Shown here: piece by piece, positions 23,085-31,578 of the stretch
How positions within the stretch are numbered: position 1 is the first letter of the stretch
How the letters are laid out: each line of letters opens with the position of its first letter
Source: Phycisphaera mikurensis
GTDB lineage: Bacteria > Planctomycetota > Phycisphaerae > UBA1845
Assembly: GCA_005240095.1 (NCBI GenBank)
Contig: SBAX01000230.1
Coordinates: forward strand, 1 to 34,135
Length of the DNA: 34,135 nt
Direction of reading: 5' to 3'
The notes under the pieces: generated by a model
The model's input: the letters and a program-made list of their open reading frames with translations, nothing else
Databases searched by the model: none
What the model was told of the DNA's origin: nothing
Program-made: the position numbers and the translations under genes

Positions 23085-24276
23085 CTTCCATACTCCCGCT
23101 TGGGTCGTAGAACAGGGCGATGCTCGCGGTGAAGCCGTGGACGAAATTCTTCCCCCCGATGGGTCCAAACTCGCCGGCGCAGAAGAAACCCGCGACGGGC
23201 ACGTTGCCGAGAATGTCCCGCAGCACGCCGATGTCGTGGCCGGGTCGGGGCCACATGTGCGTGCCCCGGCCGTTGCAGCCGAAGAGCGCCGCCCCGCGAA
23301 CCGGCGTCCCCGCATGCGCGCTGAGCATGGCCCGCAGGTCCTCATCGGCGCTCTTTGCGTCGCGCACGTGAAACTGCACCGTGGCCCCGGTCTTGGCGTG
23401 GCCGGCGATGCCGATGGAGCCCGTCTTGCGGTCCGCGCCGAGAATGTTGTGAATCAGAAAGTCGCCGCGCTCGAAATGACCCTTGTACTCGTCGATGACT
23501 CGGCCCACGAACAGCGACTGGCGAGCCAGCTCCTGATCGTCATCGGGCAGGTGCACAAGAGTTTCGTGGAGCTGCTCCAACGCCGGTCGGCCGCCGAGTT
23601 CCTGAACGATGTTCCGCTCCCCCTTGGTGATGACGAAGGGCTTGCCGATGGGCCGGCACCCCTGCGAGACCACGGTCCTGACCGCCAAGCGCCCAGTGAG
23701 GGCCACGCCGACCATTCCCTCGTTGTACAACTCCCCATTGAGAATGAGCCGGTTCTGCCGCGGCTGATGGGCGGCGCTGGCCACGCCCCCCACCAGCGGG
23801 GCGTTGGGATAGAACCGATTGACCTGATCGATCGCCGCATGGATGGCCACACTGAACGGGTCGCCGAGGGCGATGAAGGTGGGGTTGCTCTCCGGCGACG
23901 CCCCCACGAGGCGCTCCCAGTCATGGGCCGTCTTGGCCGCCTCCAGGTCTCGTTGTCGAACATGAAATGGGCGAATCCGCACGTCGGGCAGGGATGCGGC
24001 CAGCAGTGACATAGACGCGACCCGCTCCAGCTCGCGATCCACGCCAATCGTGCCTTCGGCCGTGCATCCCAGGAGCACCGCGCTGGGGAGCTTCTCGCTC
24101 ACAGCTTCCAGCACCTGCGGCAGATCGTCGCTGAAGTGCGGTGTGGTGAACAAGATGGCCAGATCGACCATCCCCGGAGTAACCCGCACATCAATCGGCG
24201 AGAGCAATTCCTCGATCGCTTCCCCGACGTTTTCGGAGCTCGTAACGGATGATGCAAAACGCATGTTGTGCGCCAT
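23074..24276 (-). CDS. FIST sensor domain protein (FIST_N and FIST_C)
   Basis: 400 residues, stand-alone FIST. The family is thought to be an intracellular small-ligand (perhaps amino acid) sensing module, often linked to signalling enzymes. FIST_N features are MVDLAILFTTPHFSDDLPQV, AVLLGCTAEGTIG and PLVGGVASA. FIST_C features are HFERGDFLIHNILGADRKTG, GAALFGCNGRGTHMW and GFFCAGEFGPIGG plus NFVHGFTASIALF. There is no attached kinase, GGDEF or methyl-accepting domain. It heads a minus-strand operon with the DUF4198, HigA-like and zinc-ribbon genes, divergent from purL. Confidence 0.93.
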   Translation of the reverse strand: MAHNMRFASSVTSSENVGEAIEELLSPIDVRVTPGMVDLAILFTTPHFSDDLPQVLEAVSEKLPSAVLLGCTAEGTIGVDRELERVASMSLLAASLPDVRIRPFHVRQRDLEAAKTAHDWERLVGASPESNPTFIALGDPFSVAIHAAIDQVNRFYPNAPLVGGVASAAHQPRQNRLILNGELYNEGMVGVALTGRLAVRTVVSQGCRPIGKPFVITKGERNIVQELGGRPALEQLHETLVHLPDDDQELARQSLFVGRVIDEYKGHFERGDFLIHNILGADRKTGSIGIAGHAKTGATVQFHVRDAKSADEDLRAMLSAHAGTPVRGAALFGCNGRGTHMWPRPGHDIGVLRDILGNVPVAGFFCAGEFGPIGGKNFVHGFTASIALFYDPSGSMEDES

Positions 24277-24446
24277 CGCCCTGTGGCGGCGTGTGTGCCA
24301 TTGCTCTGTGAGCAGTGGAAACGTGCGCGCTGACCTGTGGCCGCCCGTTTCCCCCGCCGAATCTCATCAGAACTTACGACCGACTGGCGTGGAGATCAAG
24401 GGCGCGGTATGCTCCGCATCGACCGGTAAGAATCGCCGGCACGAAG

Positions 24447-27386
24447 ATGACTACGCCCGCTATGGCGCAACGCGACGATCGCACGATGCGACGCTGGCAC
24501 GTCGAGGTGCGACCGCGCACGCCCGCCCTTGACGTCCACGGGCGTGACGTCCTTGCCGACGTGCGACAGCTCGGCCTGACCCATGTCGAGGGCGTTCGCT
24601 CCAGCCGGCTCTATCTCTTCGAGGGCCCGCTCCTCGAGTCCGACATCCGCCTGCTCGCCGAGCACCTGCTGACCGACCCCGTTTCCGAAGCCTTCGAGTA
24701 TCGCGAAGGATTGTCCACCCGTGCCCCCGCCGATGGTGTCATCGAGGTGCATCCTCTGCCGGGGGTTATGGATCCGCCCGCGCTCAGCGCGCAGGACGCC
24801 GCTCAGGGCGTGCTTCGCGCCGAGGGCCGCGAGAGGTCGATCCACCAGGTGCAGACGGCGAGGCGCTACGTGATCCTCGGGGCCCGCTCCGCCGACGAGC
24901 TCAACACCATCGCCGCCAAGGTCCTGGCCAACGACTGCATCGAGAGCTGGTTCATCAAGGGATTTGGGCGCCATGATGCCATCCCGGATGCGTTTCCCGC
25001 TCCGCCGCTGCGCCCCTTTGAGCTGCGTCACGTGGCCATTCGTGCGCTGAGCGACGATCAACTCACCAGACTGTCTCGCGAAGGCCACCTGTTCCTCTCC
25101 CTGGAGGAGATGCGTGCCGTCCGTGAGCATTTTGCCACGCTGCGGCGCGATCCGTCCGACCTGGAATTGGAAACCCTCGCCCAGACCTGGTCCGAGCATT
25201 GCGTACACAAGACCTTGAAGAGCGCCATCCACTACCGCGGGGAAAACTTTGGAGAGCCAGGGCAGGTAGAGGTCCGCTTCGAGAACCTTCTCAAGGACAC
25301 CATCGTCGCTGCCACGCGTAAGCTCAATCGCGACTGGTGCCTTTCAGTTTTCGTGGACAACGCGGGGGTGATTGCGTTCGACGAGGACTATGGGATTGCC
25401 CTTAAGGTCGAGACCCACAATCACCCTTCCGCGATCGAGCCGTACGGCGGGGCGGCAACCGGCGTGGGCGGGTGCATTCGCGACATCATGGGGTGCGGAC
25501 TGGGCGCCAAGCCCATCGCCTCCACGGACGTGTTCTGCCTGGCCGACGCCGATTTCGATGCTCGGCGACTGCCGGCGGGTGTGCTGCATCCGCGGCGCGT
25601 TCTCAAGGGCGTGGTGGCGGGGGTGCGCGACTATGGCAATCGCATGGGGATTCCCACGGTCAATGGGGCGATCTACTTTGATGAGCGATATCTGGCCAAT
25701 CCCCTGGTGTTCTGCGGCTGCGTGGGACTGATTCCCCGCAACCGCATTCACAAGAAGCCGCAATCGGGGGACTTCATCGTCGTGGCCGGCGGTCGGACGG
25801 GGCGCGACGGCATCCACGGGGCGACGTTCTCCTCCGCGGAACTGACCGATCAGCATGCCGACGAGTTTTCCCATGCGGTGCAGATCGGCAACGCCATCCA
25901 GGAGAAAACGCTGCTCGACGCCATGCTCATCGCCCGAGACCACACGGAAGGCTGTCTGTATTCCGCGGTCACCGACTGCGGGGCGGGCGGACTGAGCAGC
26001 GCCGTGGGAGAAATGGGCGCTGAGCTCGGGGCCGTCGTCAATCTGGAAAAAGTGCCCCTCAAATACTCCGGCCTGCGCTACGACGAGATCTGGATCTCCG
26101 AGGCGCAGGAACGGATGGTCTTCGCCGTTCCGCCGGATCGACTGGAACGCTTCCTGGCTGTTTTTCGCAAGGAAGAAGTCGAGGCCACGGTCATCGGCTC
26201 GTTCGCGAGCGACGGCATCCTGCGCGTTCGCTACAACGGCACGACAGTCGGGGAACTCGACATGCATCTCCTGCACGAGGGTCTGCCCCGCCGATCGCTT
26301 TCGGCTACTTGGAGCATCAAGAGCGAGCCGCGGGCTTCAGCCCGTGCGGACGTGGGATCAACGACGGACGCCAATCAGCTCCTGCTCGCGAAACTCGCCG
26401 ATCTGAACGTCGCCTCGAAGGAATGGGTGATCCGTCAATATGACCACGAGGTCCAGGGGCGCAGCGTGATCAAGCCGCTGGTCGGTCCGGCCTTCGGCCC
26501 TTCGGATGCCGCGGTGCTTCGCCCAAGATACGAAAGCTACAGAGGCATCGCCATCGGCTGCGGCCTATGTCCGGACATCAGAAATATCGACGACGTTGCT
26601 GACCCCTACATGATGGCCATCTGCGCCGTGGACGAAGCCCTGCGCAACGTCATCTGCGTGGGCGCCGATCCCGACCAGACGGCCATTCTCGACAACTTTT
26701 GCTGGCCCAAGTGCGACAGTGAGGAGTCGCTGGGCGCACTGGTCCGCGCCTGCCGCGGCGCAGCCGATGCGGCGATCGCCTATGGCTTGCCTTTCATTTC
26801 CGGCAAGGATTCGCTCAACAATGAATTCTCTATGAGCGCCGAGGAATCGCGGCGCACGGGACTGCCCCGGCAAATGGCCATCCCCTATACGCTCCTCATC
26901 AGCGCCGTCGGCATCGTGCCCGACGTGCGCCGCTGTGTGACGGCGGACTTGAAGGAACCCGGAAATGTGCTGGGCCTCGCAACTGCGGATGCGAGGGTCC
27001 TGCCGCTGAAAGGCGCGGCAGAGTTGCATCGACAGGTCTCCAAGTTCATCCACAGCGGCAAGGTCAAGGCCGCCCACGACATCAGCGACGGCGGGATCGC
27101 GGCGACCGTCGCTGAAATGTGCATTGCTTCCGGGTTGGGCGCGGAAGTTGATCTCACCCCTGATTCTGGAGGCGGGTGGACTACCTGTCACCCGACGTCC
27201 TATGTTCTGGAGATGAGTGAGAAGGATGCCGGTGCGGCCGACTGCCCGCTTCAGATCATTGGCCGGGTGACGGCCCCGCGGCCTGACGGGAATGCCCGCC
27301 TGAGAATCGGCGACATGGTGGACATCTCGGTTGCCGAACTCGCCCAGGCCTGGCGCAGTCCTCTTGCCCAGGGAGGAGGCAAGTAG
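24447..27386 (+). CDS. purL: Phosphoribosylformylglycinamidine synthase, PurS-PurL fusion
   Basis: 979 residues, the ATP-dependent step converting FGAR to FGAM in purine synthesis. The first 190 residues are a PurS-like linker (RRWHVEVRPRTPALDVHGRD, then RRYVILGARSADELNTIA). The PurL body has QTWSEHCVHKTLKSAI (about 244), KVETHNHPSAIEPYGGAATG, GVGGCIRDIMG and, in the second half, FISGKDSLNNEFSM and KAAHDISDGGIAATVAEM. The glutaminase is the separate purQ gene that follows. At about residues 624-640 an in-frame family E repeat adds SEPRASARADVG. I chose ATG 24447; the frame is open back to 24315. A TATGCT box lies at 24408-24413 but I do not see a purine riboswitch. Confidence 0.95.
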   Translation: MTTPAMAQRDDRTMRRWHVEVRPRTPALDVHGRDVLADVRQLGLTHVEGVRSSRLYLFEGPLLESDIRLLAEHLLTDPVSEAFEYREGLSTRAPADGVIEVHPLPGVMDPPALSAQDAAQGVLRAEGRERSIHQVQTARRYVILGARSADELNTIAAKVLANDCIESWFIKGFGRHDAIPDAFPAPPLRPFELRHVAIRALSDDQLTRLSREGHLFLSLEEMRAVREHFATLRRDPSDLELETLAQTWSEHCVHKTLKSAIHYRGENFGEPGQVEVRFENLLKDTIVAATRKLNRDWCLSVFVDNAGVIAFDEDYGIALKVETHNHPSAIEPYGGAATGVGGCIRDIMGCGLGAKPIASTDVFCLADADFDARRLPAGVLHPRRVLKGVVAGVRDYGNRMGIPTVNGAIYFDERYLANPLVFCGCVGLIPRNRIHKKPQSGDFIVVAGGRTGRDGIHGATFSSAELTDQHADEFSHAVQIGNAIQEKTLLDAMLIARDHTEGCLYSAVTDCGAGGLSSAVGEMGAELGAVVNLEKVPLKYSGLRYDEIWISEAQERMVFAVPPDRLERFLAVFRKEEVEATVIGSFASDGILRVRYNGTTVGELDMHLLHEGLPRRSLSATWSIKSEPRASARADVGSTTDANQLLLAKLADLNVASKEWVIRQYDHEVQGRSVIKPLVGPAFGPSDAAVLRPRYESYRGIAIGCGLCPDIRNIDDVADPYMMAICAVDEALRNVICVGADPDQTAILDNFCWPKCDSEESLGALVRACRGAADAAIAYGLPFISGKDSLNNEFSMSAEESRRTGLPRQMAIPYTLLISAVGIVPDVRRCVTADLKEPGNVLGLATADARVLPLKGAAELHRQVSKFIHSGKVKAAHDISDGGIAATVAEMCIASGLGAEVDLTPDSGGGWTTCHPTSYVLEMSEKDAGAADCPLQIIGRVTAPRPDGNARLRIGDMVDISVAELAQAWRSPLAQGGGK
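26325..26352. repeat. Family E palindrome inside purL
   Basis: GAGCCGCGGGCTTCAGCCCG followed by TGCGGACG, read in frame as EPRASARAD between two conserved PurL halves. It matches 27848-27875 in purQ (differing at three positions) and the reverse complement of 5596-5628. Confidence 0.85.
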
Positions 27387-27387
27387 C

Positions 27388-28302
27388 ATGGGTAGCGTGC
27401 GCGTTCTCGTCGTCCGGGCCGCGGGCATCAACTGCGACGAGGAGATCGTGCACTGCTGGCGGCTGGCCGGCGCACGGCCGGACCTGCTACATGTCAATGA
27501 GCTCGTCGCCAATCCGCGTCTCCTGGATGACTACGCCGTGGTTACCATCCCCGGAGGTTTCAGCTATGGCGACGACCTCGGCGCCGGTGTGATCCTCGCC
27601 CAGCGCATGCAGCACGAACTCGCCAGCCCGCTGCGCGAGTTCGTCGATCGCGGCGGCGGGGTCTTCGGGGTCTGCAACGGCTTCCAGGCCCTGGTCAAGA
27701 TGGGCCTGCTGCCCGGCGGGGTCTTCGGCCGCGACAGCCTTACCGTCACCTACAACGACTCCGCGAAATTCGAAGCCCGCTGGGTGAAGCTCGAAGTGTG
27801 TACCGACAAATGCCCCTTCCTCGGCGAGCGGGCCGCGGATACGGAGCGAGCCGCGCGCTTCAGCCCGCGCGGACGCTCGGAGCCAAAGCAAGCCGCGGCT
27901 CGGCAGGAGCCTCGCCCTCCCCTGATGCCGTCAGGAAGGGTTCTCGAACTGCCCGTCGAGCACGCCGAAGGCAAGGTGGTGACGGCCACGCCTGCCATCG
28001 CTGAGCAACTGCTGGCTAATGGCCAGGTCGCCTTGCGCTACGTCGATGATCAGGGCCGAACCGACCGCTATCCCGCCAACCCCAACGGAAGCGTTGCGGG
28101 CATCGCCGGCCTCTGCGACCCTACCGGCCGCATCTTCGGCCTCATGCCCCACCCCGACCGCCACTTCGACCACACCCAGCACCCCTGCTGGACAAGCCGC
28201 ACCGCCACTCCCTTTGGGAGAGGGCAGGGAGAGGGCACTCCCGCCGACGGCCTGACAATCTTCCTGAATGCCGTGCGTCACTGGTGTGGCGCTACCGCTT
28301 GA
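27388..28302 (+). CDS. purQ: Phosphoribosylformylglycinamidine synthase, glutaminase subunit PurQ
   Basis: 304 residues, a class I glutamine amidotransferase that feeds ammonia to PurL. AAGINCDEEIVHCW opens it, IPGGFSYGDDLGAG follows, the nucleophile elbow is GVFGVCNGFQALVKMG (Cys about 94), and the His of the triad is in GLMPHPDRHFDHT. ATG 27388 follows GGAGGAGG and the purL stop by one base (purL TAG 27384-27386). The protein is longer than the usual 215-275 residues. The excess is explained by two in-frame repeat insertions: about residues 149-183 (RAARFSPRG...AAARQEPRPPL) and about 270-287 (TPFGRGQGEGTP). The catalytic residues are untouched. Confidence 0.95.
   Translation: MGSVRVLVVRAAGINCDEEIVHCWRLAGARPDLLHVNELVANPRLLDDYAVVTIPGGFSYGDDLGAGVILAQRMQHELASPLREFVDRGGGVFGVCNGFQALVKMGLLPGGVFGRDSLTVTYNDSAKFEARWVKLEVCTDKCPFLGERAADTERAARFSPRGRSEPKQAAARQEPRPPLMPSGRVLELPVEHAEGKVVTATPAIAEQLLANGQVALRYVDDQGRTDRYPANPNGSVAGIAGLCDPTGRIFGLMPHPDRHFDHTQHPCWTSRTATPFGRGQGEGTPADGLTIFLNAVRHWCGATA
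27848..27921. repeat. Family E and family C repeats side by side inside purQ
   Basis: 27848-27875 is family E (GAGCCGCGCGCTTCAGCCCG then CGCGGACG). 27894-27921 is family C (GCGGCTCGGCAGGAGCCTCG then CCCTCCC), identical over that stretch to 3725-3751. They are 18 bases apart and translated without a stop or frameshift. Confidence 0.85.
28207..28240. repeat. Family D-related repeat inside purQ
   Basis: The stretch ACTCCCTTTGGGAGAGGGCA followed by GGGAGAGGGC is a shortened family D unit, read as TPFGRGQGEGTP near the C-terminus between the segments HPCWTSRTA and ADGLTIFLNAV. It is weaker than the other D copies. Confidence 0.6.
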
Positions 28303-30361
28303 GGATCTCCTCAGCCAAGGGGCCGGCGTCGTAGATCTTTTTCATGGCCTCGATCATGGCCCGGGAATCCACGGATACCGCGCGGGCCTGGTCTTCGGTG
28401 TAGGCGATGTCCAGGACGAGGCTCTGGATGTTGCCGTCGAAGATCAGTCCAACGACCTCGCCCTTGGTGTTGACCACCGGGCTACCGGAGTTGCCGCCGA
28501 TGATGTCCGCGGTGCACACGAAGTTGTAGGGCGTCTTGAGGTCCAGCTTGTCCTTGCGGTCCCACCAGACCTTGGGCAGCTCAAAGCCCTTCTGCCCCTT
28601 ACGCTCCGTGGCCCGCTGGTACATGCCGGCGAAATCCGTGAACGCGGGCACGTCCTTGCCGGTTTCCTTGTAGCCCTTCACCGGTCCGAAGGCCAGGCGC
28701 AGGGTGAACGTGGCATCGGGATAGGCATCCTCGCCGTTGATGGCGAACTGCGCCGCGGCGATCTTGGCGTAGGCTTCCCGCTCGGCGGATTCGATCTCAT
28801 CCTCATAGCGCTTCCGCAGGGCACGGGCTTCCGGATCGAGGTCCTTGGCGAGCTTGATCATCGGATCGGTCGAGGTGGCGATGGCTTCGGTGCCGCCCGC
28901 GGCGATCTTCTTGCGAACCTCGACATCCTTGAGCTTGGTGCCCCTGACCAGCATTTCGGCGCGAGCCTGCGGAGACATGCCGCCCAGGGCCTTTTGCACG
29001 TAGGGGTCGTCATAGCCCAGCATCTCGGCCATGTAGGAAAGTCCGCTGGCGATGCGGTTGATCTCCAGGTCATCGTAGATGGGCTTGGGTGAATACAGGT
29101 CCAGGTACAGCGAGTCGAGGTTGGAATCGGCATACTCACGCAGCCGCTCCGGGCTGGGCTTGGGAAGCTCATCGGCCAGACGAACGAGGTCGCGGGCAAT
29201 GCCGAACAGATCGCCATTGGGGCCGACCTGGCGGCGGAGAGCGAAAGTGCGATAGCTAGTCAGGGCCTTGGCGATCTGGTCCCATGCGTCGCCCCACTGG
29301 CCCTTGTAGTCGGGGTTGGCGTCTACCGCGGCGCGGAGCTTCTTCTCGTCCGCGATCTTCCTGGCCATTACGGCCGGGTCCTGAATGCCGGCGAGCATGC
29401 CCGTGCGGGCCTTACGCCCGTTCTGCACGCCAAAGAAGTCGCCCGATGCGATGCGCTCGAACTCCTCGTTACGGGCCATGAAGGTGGCCAATTGCACCTC
29501 GCGCCGCCACAGACGCTGCAGGCTCAGCGGCATCTCAAAATCCCGCAGGTACTTGAGGTGCTCGACGGTGTTCTGCCGCTGCGTGCGCCCGGGATGACCG
29601 CTGACGAAGACCAGATCGCCATCAGCCGCGCCATTCTGGCTCCACTTGAGGTAATGCTCGGGCTTGAGCGGCTTGCCGTCCTCGTACACACGGAAGAAGC
29701 ACATATCCAGGTCGAAGCGGGGGTACTCGAAGTTGTCCGTGTCCCCGCCGAAGAAGGCGATATCCTGCTCCGGGGCCATGACCAGGCGCACATCGGTGTA
29801 CCGCTTGTACTGATACAGGTGATAGCGCCCGCCCTTGTACAGTGTCACCACCTGACAGTCGAGCTTAGTGGCGTCCTCGCATTCCTTCTCGATGGTCAGC
29901 ATCATCTTGCGGCGGGCGGTGTTGGCGTCGGCCGGGGACATGTCCTTCGCGGCCGCCCCCTTCACCCGCTCGGTCACGTCGTCGATCTTCCAGAGGATGT
30001 TGAGCTCCAGATCCTCGCACTTGAGCTCGTCGGCCGCCGTCTTGGCATAGAAGCCGGTCTTGAGCAGGTTCTTTTCCGGAGTGGAGAACTTCTCCAGGTT
30101 GTCCGAGCCCACGTGATGATTGGTCATCACCAGCCCGCTCGCGGACACCAGCGATCCCGAGCCGCCGGTGTTGAACCGCACCGAGGACTTCTGCACATGC
30201 TCGAGCCATGTGGGCGTCGGCTCGAAACCGTACTTTTCCTTGAGATACTTGGTAGGCGGCTTGGTGTAGAGCCACATGCCTTCGTCAGCGGCGGCAAGGT
30301 TCGCAAACATGACGGCCGCAAGCGCAGCAACAGCCGGGCGGGATACGAAACGCATGAACAT
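28292..30361 (-). CDS. S46 family dipeptidyl-peptidase (DPP7/DPP11 type)
   Basis: 689 residues, exported serine exopeptidase that removes dipeptides from peptide N-termini. A signal peptide (AALAAVMFANLAAA) precedes DEGMWLYTKPP, the classic mature N-terminus of the family. The chymotrypsin-like triad is visible: His in SGLVMTNHHVG, Asp in FGGDTDNFEYPRFDLD, Ser in IIGGNSGSPVVN. The helical insertion domain occupies the middle. The length fits the 680-720 of the family. I prefer ATG 30361, with AAAGGA about 9 bases upstream. The stop codon overlaps the convergent purQ end by 11 bases. Substrate preference (acidic or hydrophobic) cannot be decided here. Confidence 0.95.
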   Translation of the reverse strand: MFMRFVSRPAVAALAAVMFANLAAADEGMWLYTKPPTKYLKEKYGFEPTPTWLEHVQKSSVRFNTGGSGSLVSASGLVMTNHHVGSDNLEKFSTPEKNLLKTGFYAKTAADELKCEDLELNILWKIDDVTERVKGAAAKDMSPADANTARRKMMLTIEKECEDATKLDCQVVTLYKGGRYHLYQYKRYTDVRLVMAPEQDIAFFGGDTDNFEYPRFDLDMCFFRVYEDGKPLKPEHYLKWSQNGAADGDLVFVSGHPGRTQRQNTVEHLKYLRDFEMPLSLQRLWRREVQLATFMARNEEFERIASGDFFGVQNGRKARTGMLAGIQDPAVMARKIADEKKLRAAVDANPDYKGQWGDAWDQIAKALTSYRTFALRRQVGPNGDLFGIARDLVRLADELPKPSPERLREYADSNLDSLYLDLYSPKPIYDDLEINRIASGLSYMAEMLGYDDPYVQKALGGMSPQARAEMLVRGTKLKDVEVRKKIAAGGTEAIATSTDPMIKLAKDLDPEARALRKRYEDEIESAEREAYAKIAAAQFAINGEDAYPDATFTLRLAFGPVKGYKETGKDVPAFTDFAGMYQRATERKGQKGFELPKVWWDRKDKLDLKTPYNFVCTADIIGGNSGSPVVNTKGEVVGLIFDGNIQSLVLDIAYTEDQARAVSVDSRAMIEAMKKIYDAGPLAEEILKR

Positions 30362-30519
30362 GATCTTTGGTCCTTTCAAAACGGTAATCACGAAAGAGCC
30401 ATTATGCAGCTTACGTACCGTACAAACAAAGCCGGGCGGTGAGCCGACGGTTTTTTACGTGGCGGGCTTTGAGCGTATGTGGGGGCTATTGGGTTCTCGC
30501 CTCCCCAGGGCGCGGCGTT

Positions 30520-30550
30520 ATGTAACTCCTTGTAGTTCAAGAAGTTACAT
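30520..30550. repeat. 13-bp stem hairpin with one mismatch
   Basis: ATGTAACTCCTTG-TAGTT-CAAGAAGTTACAT pairs at 12 of 13 positions with a 5-base loop. It is A+T-richer than its surroundings and lies between the divergent S46 and DUF3175 genes, about 90 bases before the latter. It could be an operator, an attenuator or another repeat family. Confidence 0.7.
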
Positions 30551-30566
30551 GGCTGGGTTGGCCGGG

Positions 30567-30592
30567 TGGCATGACCAAGCGCCGCCATGCCT
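30567..30592. repeat. Family I repeat, copy 1
   Basis: TGGCATGACCAAGCGCCGCC followed by ATGCC. A related copy, GCCATGGCCAAGCGCAGCGC followed by CGCCATGC, lies at 32236-32266. Both read GGCATG-like then its inverse GCCGCCATGC. Confidence 0.5.
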
Positions 30593-30641
30593 CTGGAAGG
30601 CGTCTCGCGAGCCGGTCTACGATCCTTGCGGAGGTACTGCC

Positions 30642-30944
30642 ATGGCCGCCCCAAGGCGATGGTCGCACAAGGTCAAAACGGTATCGACCTATCCGCCCGC
30701 GGGATTGTTCACCAAGGATGCTGTAACTGTAGCCCGGGTGATGGCCAGCAAGCGGATAAGTCCCAAGGGGCTAGGCTCCGGCATCCGCATGATCCAGTTT
30801 TTCATCAACCGCGCCGGAAAGAACCTGCCCGCGGCCCGCCGCCGGGAACTGGAGAAGGCCAAGAGAATCCTCCAGGAGCGAGCAAGGAACGCGAAGGCAG
30901 CTCCGCGCTCCCGACGGCGACGCAGGAAACGCAGTCCCGAGTGA
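30642..30944 (+). CDS. DUF3175 family small protein
   Basis: 100 residues, basic. WSHKVKTVSTYPPAGLFT and the block SGIRMIQFFINRAGKNLPAA, followed by RRRELEKAKRIL, are those of DUF3175, a small family of unknown function. The tail is Arg/Lys-rich (APRSRRRRRKRSPE). ATG 30642 has a full GGAGG 7 bases upstream. The frame stays open far upstream, but that part has no start signal. It is unlinked to any operon. The charge suggests nucleic acid contact, which is a guess. Confidence 0.85.
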   Translation: MAAPRRWSHKVKTVSTYPPAGLFTKDAVTVARVMASKRISPKGLGSGIRMIQFFINRAGKNLPAARRRELEKAKRILQERARNAKAAPRSRRRRRKRSPE

Positions 30945-30988
30945 TGGGGCAGCGCAGCCAGGCACGGCGGGCCGCGTGTCCCTTGAGA

Positions 30989-31017
30989 CGGCTCGGCAGG
31001 AGCCTCGGCCTCCCTCC
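30989..31017. repeat. Family C repeat abutting a stop codon
   Basis: The stretch CGGCTCGGCAGGAGCCTCGG followed by CCTCCCTCC ends one base before the TAA of the 49-residue gene on the opposite strand. Confidence 0.7.
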
Positions 31018-31167
31018 TTAATGGCGCTTGAAGTATTGGACGGCGCGTTCGTGCTTTTCGGCGGCCTCGCGGGTGGGGAAGGTTCCGAGGTTGCGCCGCT
31101 TGCCGGTCTTGGGATTGATCGATCGCGAGTAGAGCCGGTATTCGCCTGAGGGGAGTTTGCGGATCAT
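31018..31167 (-). CDS. 49-residue protein resembling an integrase arm-binding domain
   Basis: The product reads MIRKLPSGEYRLYSRSINPK then TGKRRNLGTFPTREAAEKHE and RAVQYFKRH. The YRLYS...KTGKRRNLGTF..R.AAE pattern resembles the arm DNA-binding domain of phage integrases (a three-stranded sheet and a helix), here as a complete free-standing gene. I recall similar stand-alone small proteins in other bacteria but cannot name the family. ATG 31167 has GGAG 8 bases upstream. Function unknown; DNA binding inferred. Confidence 0.7.
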   Translation of the reverse strand: MIRKLPSGEYRLYSRSINPKTGKRRNLGTFPTREAAEKHERAVQYFKRH

Positions 31168-31226
31168 GGCCCGTTCTCCAGCCCCGACCTTGCTCGAAGG
31201 ATTCTAGGCGAGCGGGCTCGGTGGGA

Positions 31227-31263
31227 CCCTCACCCCGGCCCTCTCCCTGCGAGGGAGAGGGAG
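31227..31263. repeat. Family D repeat
   Basis: CCCTCACCCCGG, then a CCCTCTCCCT-GCG-AGGGAGAGGG hairpin, between two minus-strand genes. It could act as a terminator-like structure for the L7/L12-like gene, though no T-run follows on the minus strand. Confidence 0.8.
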
Positions 31264-31275
31264 TTTGCCGGTTTG

Positions 31276-31578
31276 TCACCGGACGGCGGTGGTTGCCCGC
31301 ATGGACTTGCGGTGCGTGCGGATGTGTGCGGCCACGGCGGCCTCGGCCTCGCGAAGGCCGGCGCCCGTCTGCTGCCGATGGAGCTTCACTGCGGCGAACT
31401 TCTTGCGCGGCTGAAGCGCCAGGGCTTTCACTTCCTCGGAAAGGATCGCCGCGGGGGAGTCGTCAAGCTTCACCCCGATGTGTTCGAGGATCAGGTTGAC
31501 CTTGGCCTCCAGCCGTTGCAGGCGCTGGTCGTCCGGTCGATTGAACAGGGATTCCCAGAAGCGTTTCGTGCCGGTCAC
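31276..31578 (-). CDS. Small protein with L7/L12 C-terminal-like domain
   Basis: 100 residues from GTG 31578, which has GGAG 8 bases upstream; GTG 31587 is the alternative. The N-terminal half (LQRLEAKVNLILEHIGV) looks like a short coiled coil. The C-terminal half, EEVKALALQPRKKFAAVKLH followed by RQQTGAGLREAEAAV, follows the ribosomal L7/L12 C-terminal pattern (V..L...KK..AIKL.RE.TG.GL.EA). Stand-alone proteins with this domain occur in many bacteria; the role is unknown. The true L7/L12 hinge and N-terminal domains are absent. Confidence 0.65.
   Translation of the reverse strand: MTGTKRFWESLFNRPDDQRLQRLEAKVNLILEHIGVKLDDSPAAILSEEVKALALQPRKKFAAVKLHRQQTGAGLREAEAAVAAHIRTHRKSMRATTAVR

Larger units (their letters stand above)
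30362..30641. other. Intergenic region between divergent genes
   Basis: These 280 bases contain a minus-strand promoter candidate for the S46 gene, CATAAT (30406-30401) 17 bases after TTGTTT. They also contain the hairpin at 30520-30550, a family I repeat at 30567-30592 and, at the right end, the GGAGG of the DUF3175 gene. I see no gene. Confidence 0.5.

Noticed and set aside
24277-24446. A purine riboswitch before purL
   Set aside because: I could not find the conserved P1 and two-loop pattern; the leader looks unstructured by eye.
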